DNA of 32,400 nt. Source: a virus. A program made the translations under genes and the position numbers. Location of the stretch: IMG/VR virus record IMGVR_UViG_3300043544_000301, positions 1 through 32,400 of that record; one strand, written 5' to 3'. This document shows positions 7,320 to 13,181 of the stretch, in pieces (the stretch's first letter is position 1; the number at the start of each line of letters is the position of its first letter). The notes beneath the pieces were generated by a model. That model was not told the DNA's origin, ran no database searches, and saw only the letters and a list, made by a program, of their open reading frames with translations.

Positions 7320-8417
7320 TTAACTCAGACCAAGAAGCGGTCTCATTTCTGGCCGTGGCGGCTTCACAACTTTCAAAACCTGAACAACCTCAAGCGGAAG
7401 TTGGCTTGTCACGTGCACTCCGCTCAAAATCACGGTTCTAGGAGCAAACACCTCCGCAAGGTACGGTTTTCCTGTCTTCGGATGTTTTATCCACTGCAGG
7501 GTGGCTTTTCTGGGGACATAACCACGCGCAACGCCTGCCAAAAAATAATCTTTTTGATGCCCCGAAACGGTTCCACGAATACGCAAATGATCCCAAACCC
7601 AATTCCCTTTTGATGGAGCCGACAGGAAATCCAGAAATTCATCAGGAGTCACATTACGATAGCCATAAAGCGCCCCGGGATACCTGTATACCTGGCCGTC
7701 TCTAACGTGTTCGACTAGGAACCTCACATAAAGGGTATTAGTGTTTAAATCATAACCAATGGAATGCACATTCGTAGAATCGACTTGAACCATTTCGCCA
7801 GTTACTATTGGATGATCGGCGGGGAATTGGCGCCCCCCAGTAGCAAATGGAACGATGACATATTCGCCTTGGGCTGCCGCCGTTCGTTTTGTCTCAATAA
7901 CGCGTTCTGCTGTCTTTGCGGGCTGAACGGGGCGTCGTTCTGGGATCGGTTGGAATTGTGCAGCCCAATCGAGGAATTGCTGCGCAGCCTGAATCGCCCG
8001 GCGCAGCTCTTGTGGAGATAGCGGCAGGCCAGGCCGCGGAAGAACCTCAAATCCAAAAGCCCGAAGTAACTCTGCGGCCACCCGAACGGCATCTAGACGT
8101 CCTCCCTTAGTTAAACCGCCAACAATTACCTCTAAAAGCCGCCCAGCTGGCCCTAATTGCTTTAGAAATTCGCTGAGATACCGTCGATAGTCAAAAGCGG
8201 CGTATCGCTCGATTAAACGCAATTCTTGCAAAATTGATGGCGCGTAATCGCGAAATCCGCCAGCTTGCTCGACTAGCCTTAAAACCTCCGCATAACCAAT
8301 TCTTCCCGTCCCATGAAATCGACGTACCAACTGCCCGAAGGGAGTCTGCCAAAAGGCAGTCTCCAGCTGCCGCTGAATCTCCCGTTCGGCTTCTCGAAAC
8401 AAGTCACCGTTGATCAT
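7320..8417 (-). CDS. Virion-associated protein with KTSC domain
   Basis: The 365-residue protein begins with a long helical region (about residues 1-155), followed by a Pro-rich linker and a KTSC-like domain at about 209-283 (QVDSTNVHSIGYDLNTNTLY, then YRYPGALYGYRNVTPDEFLD and SAPSKGNWVWDHLR). KTSC is a small domain found alone or at the end of phage proteins; its biochemical role is not established. The gene overlaps the terminase end by 14 bases and is last of its operon. In many phages a portal or minor head protein sits here, so a minor capsid role is plausible but not shown by sequence. Confidence 0.6.
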   Translation of the reverse strand: MINGDLFREAEREIQRQLETAFWQTPFGQLVRRFHGTGRIGYAEVLRLVEQAGGFRDYAPSILQELRLIERYAAFDYRRYLSEFLKQLGPAGRLLEVIVGGLTKGGRLDAVRVAAELLRAFGFEVLPRPGLPLSPQELRRAIQAAQQFLDWAAQFQPIPERRPVQPAKTAERVIETKRTAAAQGEYVIVPFATGGRQFPADHPIVTGEMVQVDSTNVHSIGYDLNTNTLYVRFLVEHVRDGQVYRYPGALYGYRNVTPDEFLDFLSAPSKGNWVWDHLRIRGTVSGHQKDYFLAGVARGYVPRKATLQWIKHPKTGKPYLAEVFAPRTVILSGVHVTSQLPLEVVQVLKVVKPPRPEMRPLLGLS

Positions 8418-9921
8418 AACTCGGCGTCCACGGCAGCACGATCGGGCCTTCCCATGGGACTGTTTGGCGTTCGGGAGTAAATGCTGCTGTAGCTGTTAAA
8501 ATTCGCACGGCCATTTCAAGAGCATCAGGACCGTCATCATGCCGTCCCAAAGGAAACTCTTGCAGTTGTTCTACAAGCAAGCGGCAATGAGGAGTATCAC
8601 GGAAGCGAAGCTCTCGATGCGCTAGGTACGGGGAAAGTCTTCGAATGCGCATGACTTTCGGCTCGATGTTCATGATAGGCCAAGCAGGAATTCGAATCCC
8701 AAATCTTTGCATGGATTCTCGCTCGAAAAGTCTTTCAAGCAAACCGTGATATTGATTAGTTTCTACAGCAACCCATACCGGGCGATAACGACCGTAAAGC
8801 TCTAATGCTGTTCGTATCAACTCCTCTGGCGGCCTGACCGCAATATCGGCATCGACATAAAGCAGGTGTCGATCTGGAGCAACTCCCACAATCACAATCG
8901 CGGCATAATCACCCGGTAAATCAACACGTCCCTTTGATGGATCAATGGCCATAACCCAGTGACTCACAGCGGGCGGCCATCGATCTTCGTCCACCCATAA
9001 CCAATCACCGAAATAAGACTCTGGAAATTCAGTGCCCTGAGCCTCCACAGGATCTTGTTGATATAGGGCTGCAAATGCTCGTGGATCCTGTTTCCGTATT
9101 TCGAGCAACTTTTCCCTGGATAAGAAATCAGGCCATAACGCTTCATCAGGCTCCCGTGGATCGTTTACGTCGTTGATGGCGTTAGTGGCCAGCGCAGGGA
9201 AGGACAACACTTTCCAGGGCTCAGTAGACAATCGCAACAATCGCCCAACAAGATCATCACGGTGCCAGCGTGTCGAGCACACGATAATTCGCCCGTCACG
9301 ACTTAATCGCGTGTAAAGATCTGATGTAAACCACTCCCACAATCGTTGCCGATAAACAGCGCTTTCCGCTTCTTCGCGGGACTTTATTGGGTCATCAATA
9401 ATCGCCAAATCTGCGCGAAGCCCTGTAATCGCCCCGCCAATCCCAGTAGCACGCAGATACCCGCCCTCCGGCCATTCCCAGAAATCCTCACGATCTCGGC
9501 AATCGACACTTCTGTCTGCAAATTTCGCGTTCGGGAAGACGATTTGAAACCATCTGTCAGCAATAATTCTCCGCACATCTCGGCTGTGAGCTTCGGCTAG
9601 AGTGGCTGTGTGTGTGACGAGAATGATGCGCGTCCGCGGATCGCGTCCAAACACCCACGCGGGAAATCTGCGACAGACTAATTCGCTTTTCCCGTGCCCC
9701 GGAGGCATGCAGACAATTAAGCGGCGAATTTTCCCCTCCGCTAACTCTGTCAGTCGCTGCGCAAGCAGCACATGATGCCAATTCGCTCGGTAGTCTGATT
9801 TTGTGAGGAGTGTAAAGGTGAGAAGATCATTTTGCGCTTTCGCCGCTACACGACGAGTCAGCAGCTCCAGCGTCCACTTTTTGATATCCAAGGATTGCGA
9901 GTAATCTTGATAATTCGGCAT
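8404..9921 (-). CDS. terL: Terminase large subunit (ATPase/nuclease)
   Basis: This motor packages DNA into the head and cuts the concatemer. Visible motifs: Walker A PPGHGKS (73-79), Walker B LAIIDDP (172-178), coupling motif CSTRW (215-219), and an RNase H-like nuclease with Asp in MAIDPS (327), Glu in VAVETN (387) and a late Asp cluster HDDGPD (461-466). The length (505 residues) fits. The ATG lies inside the small subunit gene, giving a 95-base overlap between two frames. No pac or cos site could be identified. Confidence 0.93.
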   Translation of the reverse strand: MPNYQDYSQSLDIKKWTLELLTRRVAAKAQNDLLTFTLLTKSDYRANWHHVLLAQRLTELAEGKIRRLIVCMPPGHGKSELVCRRFPAWVFGRDPRTRIILVTHTATLAEAHSRDVRRIIADRWFQIVFPNAKFADRSVDCRDREDFWEWPEGGYLRATGIGGAITGLRADLAIIDDPIKSREEAESAVYRQRLWEWFTSDLYTRLSRDGRIIVCSTRWHRDDLVGRLLRLSTEPWKVLSFPALATNAINDVNDPREPDEALWPDFLSREKLLEIRKQDPRAFAALYQQDPVEAQGTEFPESYFGDWLWVDEDRWPPAVSHWVMAIDPSKGRVDLPGDYAAIVIVGVAPDRHLLYVDADIAVRPPEELIRTALELYGRYRPVWVAVETNQYHGLLERLFERESMQRFGIRIPAWPIMNIEPKVMRIRRLSPYLAHRELRFRDTPHCRLLVEQLQEFPLGRHDDGPDALEMAVRILTATAAFTPERQTVPWEGPIVLPWTPSYDQR

Positions 9922-10306
9922 CGATTTCTGCTTCCGTTAGGTGCTGTTCACGAGGAACCTGTGCAATTTCAACCCGTGATACACCATATTCTGGCCTCCA
10001 GCGCTTGATCAAAAATGTAAGCAAGTAGGCGCTAGCACGGTCTTTGCGATCTAACGCACGCTTGTAAGCCTCTGAAATTAAACGATCTGCAGCTATCTCC
10101 TGAGCTTGTCGAAACGCTTCGCGATACGCTGGCTTTCTTTGTAGCCAGAAATAATGTCTTCTTCGCGAAATTCCAACAGCATCGGCGGCCCCTTGAATAG
10201 AGCCGCACGCAATAAACGCTGCCAGAAACTGTCGCTGCCGGACACTGACCCCAGGTGGAAAGATGTCGCGCGGCAGCTTAAAATCCAAGGGCTGTTCTGA
10301 TGACAT
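9827..10306 (-). CDS. terS: Terminase small subunit
   Basis: The 159-residue protein has the form of small terminases: an N-terminal helix-turn-helix (VRQRQFLAAFIACGSIQGAA, then VGISRRRHYFWLQRKPAYRE, about residues 22-62), a central helical oligomerisation region, and a C-terminal tail that would contact the large subunit. It directly precedes and overlaps the large subunit gene. It would recognise the packaging start on phage DNA. The start overlaps the end of the holin-like gene by 29 bases and has only a weak ribosome site, so coupling to that gene is likely. Confidence 0.85.
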   Translation of the reverse strand: MSSEQPLDFKLPRDIFPPGVSVRQRQFLAAFIACGSIQGAADAVGISRRRHYFWLQRKPAYREAFRQAQEIAADRLISEAYKRALDRKDRASAYLLTFLIKRWRPEYGVSRVEIAQVPREQHLTEAEIDAELSRLLAILGYQKVDAGAADSSCSGESAK

Positions 10307-10529
10307 TTCCGACAGAAATCGTTAATAGACCTGCTATCGCTGATGCAAGCCATATTAAAGTATTTACTTTTGCCGACAACCCAACACGACCGTCACCCCA
10401 AACTTCCTTTTCTAAGCGAGATAGTCGTTTGCAGACTGACGGAAACATTCCATTTAATTCAGCTATTTGTATTCTCAGATCATCAATTTTTTCTTCAATT
10501 CGTTGTAGTTTCTCAAGGTCACTACTCAT
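10278..10529 (-). CDS. Holin-like protein (coiled coil plus one membrane helix)
   Basis: An 83-residue protein with a heptad-like N-terminus (residues 4-42: LEKLQRIEEKIDDLRIQIAE and RLSRLEKEVWGDG), then one hydrophobic helix (about 56-77, NTLIWLASAIAGLLTISVG). This layout, including the KEVWGDGRVGL hinge, resembles XhlA-type accessory holins, which insert in the inner membrane and help release the lysin. It overlaps the protease gene by ATGA and so is coupled to it. A different membrane function is possible. Confidence 0.65.
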   Translation of the reverse strand: MSSDLEKLQRIEEKIDDLRIQIAELNGMFPSVCKRLSRLEKEVWGDGRVGLSAKVNTLIWLASAIAGLLTISVGNVIRTALGF

Positions 10530-11302
10530 TCTGGACCCTCCGGATCAACGACAACACGGATAGCCCATCCGTCAGTCCAGACAGGATCGCGAAAGTAGCT
10601 TTCGGGAATAATCGCAAAGCCGCCTTTTCCCCACTTATCTCCCCAACTGTTGACAATTTTTATCCCCCAAACATCTCCTTTCCGAGCTAGCCCAACGGCA
10701 CACATAGCATGCCCACCGGCACGACCGACTCGCTCAGGAATCCACCCGTCGGGCCCTGGGTTAAAATTCGGCCCGATCAAAATGCCAACATTAACCCCAA
10801 ATCCTAATTGAATTGCACTTGCAATGTGATCAAACGCGGGGCAGTCCCAAGCCTCAAGAACCCGAAATCGCTTTGCGTCTTCTTCCCACTCTTTAGGCCA
10901 TCGATGAGGTTGCCATTCAAGATGACCTATTAATGTTGCTCGACACACACCGCGTTTTTCTAACTCACGAATGGCATCCACTAATGTAGACCCGGCATCT
11001 CTGCCACCATTGATTCGTCCATAAAGATTGCCAGCGGATAATTCCACATATGGCAGACCCGCCGCTGCCCTCAACATGTGAAGAGCCTGCACACTTGCAA
11101 ATGCATTACAAGCCCCTGTGTTGCCTTGATCAAGAACCCGATTGATAAAATGACTCCAGTCGCATTGAACCCATTGTGCTCGCGGAATCAACCGAGCTGG
11201 GCCGCGCTCGCCAAAAATCGGATAGACCGTACCCGGGGGTACAACTCTCGGTAAACAACCAAGAGTCCTTTCCACCCCAGCAATCAATGCCTTTACGGCC
11301 AT
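10526..11302 (-). CDS. Papain-family (C1) cysteine protease, candidate lysin
   Basis: The 258-residue protein keeps all key positions of papain-like proteases: oxyanion Gln59 in DQGNTGACNAF, catalytic Cys65, His198 in GGHAMCAVG, and Asn218 in VNSWGDKWGKGGF. The usual Trp after the catalytic Cys is Asn here. There is no obvious signal peptide; the N-terminus has a short proregion-like segment. It is coupled to a holin-like gene and follows a secreted protein gene. No lysozyme, amidase or transglycosylase was recognised anywhere in the window, so this enzyme may take the lysin role by cutting envelope proteins or peptide bridges. That role is inference from context. Confidence 0.85.
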   Translation of the reverse strand: MAVKALIAGVERTLGCLPRVVPPGTVYPIFGERGPARLIPRAQWVQCDWSHFINRVLDQGNTGACNAFASVQALHMLRAAAGLPYVELSAGNLYGRINGGRDAGSTLVDAIRELEKRGVCRATLIGHLEWQPHRWPKEWEEDAKRFRVLEAWDCPAFDHIASAIQLGFGVNVGILIGPNFNPGPDGWIPERVGRAGGHAMCAVGLARKGDVWGIKIVNSWGDKWGKGGFAIIPESYFRDPVWTDGWAIRVVVDPEGPE

Positions 11303-11311
11303 ATTGCTACC

Positions 11312-12091
11312 TCAAGGAACACAAAATGAACCTGTACAACTCGGCGCTAGATACGGAGTGATATATCTCGACGGCGCTGGGCGAGTAGATGGAAGTTGTT
11401 CTGCTCGCTGAATCACCAAGCCCAAATCCGTCAAAATTTTCAGAAACTCGCCACGATCTCTCGGTGCCGAATATGACAAATACCTCCCAGTTTTGTCGAT
11501 AACAAATAATCGCGGCAAACCAAGCTTGACGGCTTTTTCAATCCATGGGGCCAAATCACTCGGCGGCTCGCCTTTCTCGTTTCGTATGTCCTTGTCAACG
11601 ACTCGCAACTGCCAACCCGCTCTCTGCAAAGCTTGACGAATTGCCAAGTCATTCTGTGCTTGGGCTTGAGCCGCGGTTCGTTCTGTAGTTTCTTCAATCC
11701 ACAGCAGGATAAATGGCGGGACGGGACGGGGAGGTTTGGGATCGTCAGGATTAGGTGATGGGCCTGGGCCAGGGTTGGGAGGGGTGGGTGAATTAGACCC
11801 ATTTATGAATGAATGAAAAGTCAGATACACCTGCCCCCCAACATACCCTGCCGCCACTATAACAACTTGCATCGGACGCCCTGACGAAAACACCAGCGCC
11901 CGCTTGCCGTCAGGCAAAAGCACCTCCAAGAATCGCTCCTTGGCCGATTCCGGAAGCACACTCCAAACTACTGGGACATCTGCCGGCTCAAATCGAAAAA
12001 CAGCTAGATCCCCCGCCTCCACTTGCGAAGGGCCCGCAATTTGCAAAACCCCAAAAAGCGCACAGAATAGTAAGTTAATCATTATTTTCAC
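11312..12091 (-). CDS. Secreted thioredoxin-fold-like protein without CxxC
   Basis: A signal peptide is clear: basic start MKIMINLL, hydrophobic core FCALFGVLQIA, and a likely cut after SQVEA (about residue 26). The first mature domain is beta-rich; a Pro/Asn/Gly/Asp linker (about 107-126) follows; the rest resembles a thioredoxin-fold domain (PFILLWIEETTERTAA, GLPRLFVIDKTGRYLSY) but lacks the redox CxxC. The C-terminus has two Cys (PSCTGSFCVP). The start may be the GTG at 12091, which gives the basic residue expected of a signal peptide, or the ATG at 12082. It lies just before the protease and holin-like genes, so a periplasmic role in lysis is possible but unproven. Confidence 0.7.
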   Translation of the reverse strand: MKIMINLLFCALFGVLQIAGPSQVEAGDLAVFRFEPADVPVVWSVLPESAKERFLEVLLPDGKRALVFSSGRPMQVVIVAAGYVGGQVYLTFHSFINGSNSPTPPNPGPGPSPNPDDPKPPRPVPPFILLWIEETTERTAAQAQAQNDLAIRQALQRAGWQLRVVDKDIRNEKGEPPSDLAPWIEKAVKLGLPRLFVIDKTGRYLSYSAPRDRGEFLKILTDLGLVIQRAEQLPSTRPAPSRYITPYLAPSCTGSFCVP

Positions 12092-12278
12092 TGCCTAAAG
12101 CTTTCTCAAGATCCGCCGCCCAAGGCTTAACACCAGCAGCAAAAATTTGATACAACACATAAATAAGATCCGCCATTTCCTTGGCGATTCGCAGCGCCTC
12201 GATGGGAGTAATGCGCCCGTCATCTAACGCCGCCCGAATTTGTAATACAATCTCTCTGAGCTCTTTTACGATGTCCAT
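12075..12278 (-). CDS. Small conserved-looking helical protein, unknown function
   Basis: The ATG at 12278 has a clear ribosome site (AAAGGAGA) seven bases upstream, preferred to a GTG at 12302. The 67-residue product is MDIVKELREIVLQIRAALDD and onwards: helical, acidic and amphipathic, with a modestly hydrophobic middle (ALRIAKEMADLIYVLYQIFA) that is too charged for a typical membrane helix. It overlaps both the regulator gene before it and the secreted protein gene after it. I do not recognise the family. Position at the head of the lysis genes is the only hint. Confidence 0.65.
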   Translation of the reverse strand: MDIVKELREIVLQIRAALDDGRITPIEALRIAKEMADLIYVLYQIFAAGVKPWAADLEKALGSENND

Positions 12279-12505
12279 AGTTGTCTCCTTTCTGATTCGC
12301 ACAGTTTGCAGCTACCAATAACCAGAGCACCACAAGATGAGCAACGTCGTCTAGGCTGCGCTAGCATATATCGCGGCCGTGGGCGCTTAAACCACCGTAT
12401 TACTGTGGCTTTCCCAACGCCAAGAATCTCTCCAACCTGCCGAATCGGCAAGCCTCCACGAGTGCGAAGAGCCCATGCGCGAACACGCAGCCACTCTGGG
12501 TGCAT
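12266..12505 (-). CDS. Small HTH transcription regulator with zinc ribbon
   Basis: The 79-residue protein has a helix-turn-helix at about residues 18-42 (LPIRQVGEILGVGKATVIRW), followed by basic RPRPRY and a two-CxxC zinc ribbon (CSSCGALVIGSCKLC, residues 55-69). It is first of the lysis/packaging operon, with ribosome site GGAGAGGTG before the ATG. A near-palindromic AT-rich element and a 19-nt box lie just upstream, so it may regulate its own promoter or act as late activator. Target and sign of regulation are unknown. Confidence 0.75.
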   Translation of the reverse strand: MHPEWLRVRAWALRTRGGLPIRQVGEILGVGKATVIRWFKRPRPRYMLAQPRRRCSSCGALVIGSCKLCESERRQLWTS

Positions 12506-12516
12506 ATTATCACCTC

Positions 12517-12563
12517 TCCAATATTATAATAATATGAGAGCTAGACTATAAATGATACCACAA
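12517..12563 (-). promoter_or_regulatory. Putative late promoter/operator of lysis-packaging operon
   Basis: TTGTGGTATCATTTATAGT (12563-12545, minus strand) matches the box before the virion operon at 18 of 19 bases. It is followed by an AT-rich near-palindrome (ATATTATAATAATAT, 12521-12535) flanked by short CTC/GAG arms, which holds TATAAT on the minus strand (12528-12523) and also on the plus strand (12525-12530). The arrangement could serve both the regulator gene and the divergent plus-strand gene. Transcription from this -10 would start very close to the ribosome site. Confidence 0.5.
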
Positions 12564-12580
12564 CTGGCGAGACTCTAGCC

Positions 12581-12829
12581 ATGAATTCCATGACCCTAGT
12601 CGTCAAGCTCCAGAAAAGCCTTCGACTGACGCTGTTAGAAGCCTTACGACTAACTTCTAATCTTCACCTTTTTGACTGCGAAAACTGCAAATGCCAACCT
12701 CCAGAAGAGGCCAGTAAGAGCTCTAAAATCCCTGTTGTCATAAGCGACGATTGCGTCTGCGTCCCCCTCGACAAACTGGCTGACTTTTCTTACGAAATTC
12801 AAAAGGCCATCGCTGGCGAATATCTCTAA
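12581..12829 (+). CDS. Probable small plus-strand protein, unknown function
   Basis: This is the only plus-strand reading frame not shadowing a minus-strand gene. The 82-residue product has a plausible composition: an N-terminal Leu-rich helix (KLQKSLRLTLLEALRLTSNL), a Cys cluster FDCENCKCQPPEE that could bind metal, a beta-like VVISDDCVCVPLDKL, and an acidic helical end. No good Shine-Dalgarno precedes either ATG (12581 or 12590). It diverges from the regulator gene and ends just before the minus-strand terminator. No family recognised. It could be noncoding, but the frame is open for the whole gap. Confidence 0.5.
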   Translation: MNSMTLVVKLQKSLRLTLLEALRLTSNLHLFDCENCKCQPPEEASKSSKIPVVISDDCVCVPLDKLADFSYEIQKAIAGEYL

Positions 12830-12839
12830 CTTAAATCAT

Positions 12840-12872
12840 AAAAAAGTTGTGATCTTTCGGGACCCACACAAC
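12840..12872 (-). terminator. Rho-independent terminator of replication operon
   Basis: On the minus strand a 6-bp stem GTTGTG/CACAAC (12872-12867 with 12851-12846), with possible further pairing inside, is followed directly by six T (12845-12840). It lies downstream of the primase-helicase gene and the left iteron cluster and would stop transcripts before the plus-strand gene. Confidence 0.65.
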
Positions 12873-12927
12873 AATCTCCTCAGCCTTACACCCCTCACTC
12901 GTGGTACACCTGCAGTGGGCACCCGTG

Positions 12928-13073
12928 CCCCGCCAGAGTATATGACGGATGACGGTTATGACGGTTGATGACGGTTGAAGTTTTTCAACCGTCACTCAAC
13001 GTAAGTCCTTGTGCTACCAACACTTACATCCACTTATGACGGTTGTGACGGTTATTTCCGGGGTACAAAAAAA
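12928..13073. repeat. Left iteron cluster (candidate origin or partition site)
   Basis: Six direct copies of TGACGGTT or TGACGGAT (starting at 12943, 12950, 12959, 12969, 13037 and 13046) and one inverted copy (12987-12994) lie within about 110 bases. TGACGGTTG and CAACCGTCA (12969-12994) form a 9-bp hairpin. GTAAGT and ACTTAC (near 13001-13027) form a second stem. An inverted copy of the whole element lies at 17191-17336, so the pair brackets the replication genes. The stretch 12830-13181 otherwise holds only the terminator and a short GC hairpin near 12918; I see no gene. Confidence 0.8.
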
Positions 13074-13181
13074 TGGGCAGAATGGAGCAATGAAACCAGA
13101 AGCACACTTCTAAGGCTAATTCTTCCACATCAAGCGTTCCTGTGGTGTTTTATCAAAAGGGGGGGATGGAGGAAGGACGAT

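Noticed and set aside
8685-8710. tRNA-like T-loop string (TTCGAATCC)
   Set aside because: It lies inside the terminase large subunit gene and no acceptor or anticodon arms could be folded around it.
12943-13053. CRISPR-like short repeats
   Set aside because: Units are only about 8 bases, spacing is 7-10 bases with no real spacers, and the cluster is duplicated in inverted form; it fits iterons, not CRISPR.
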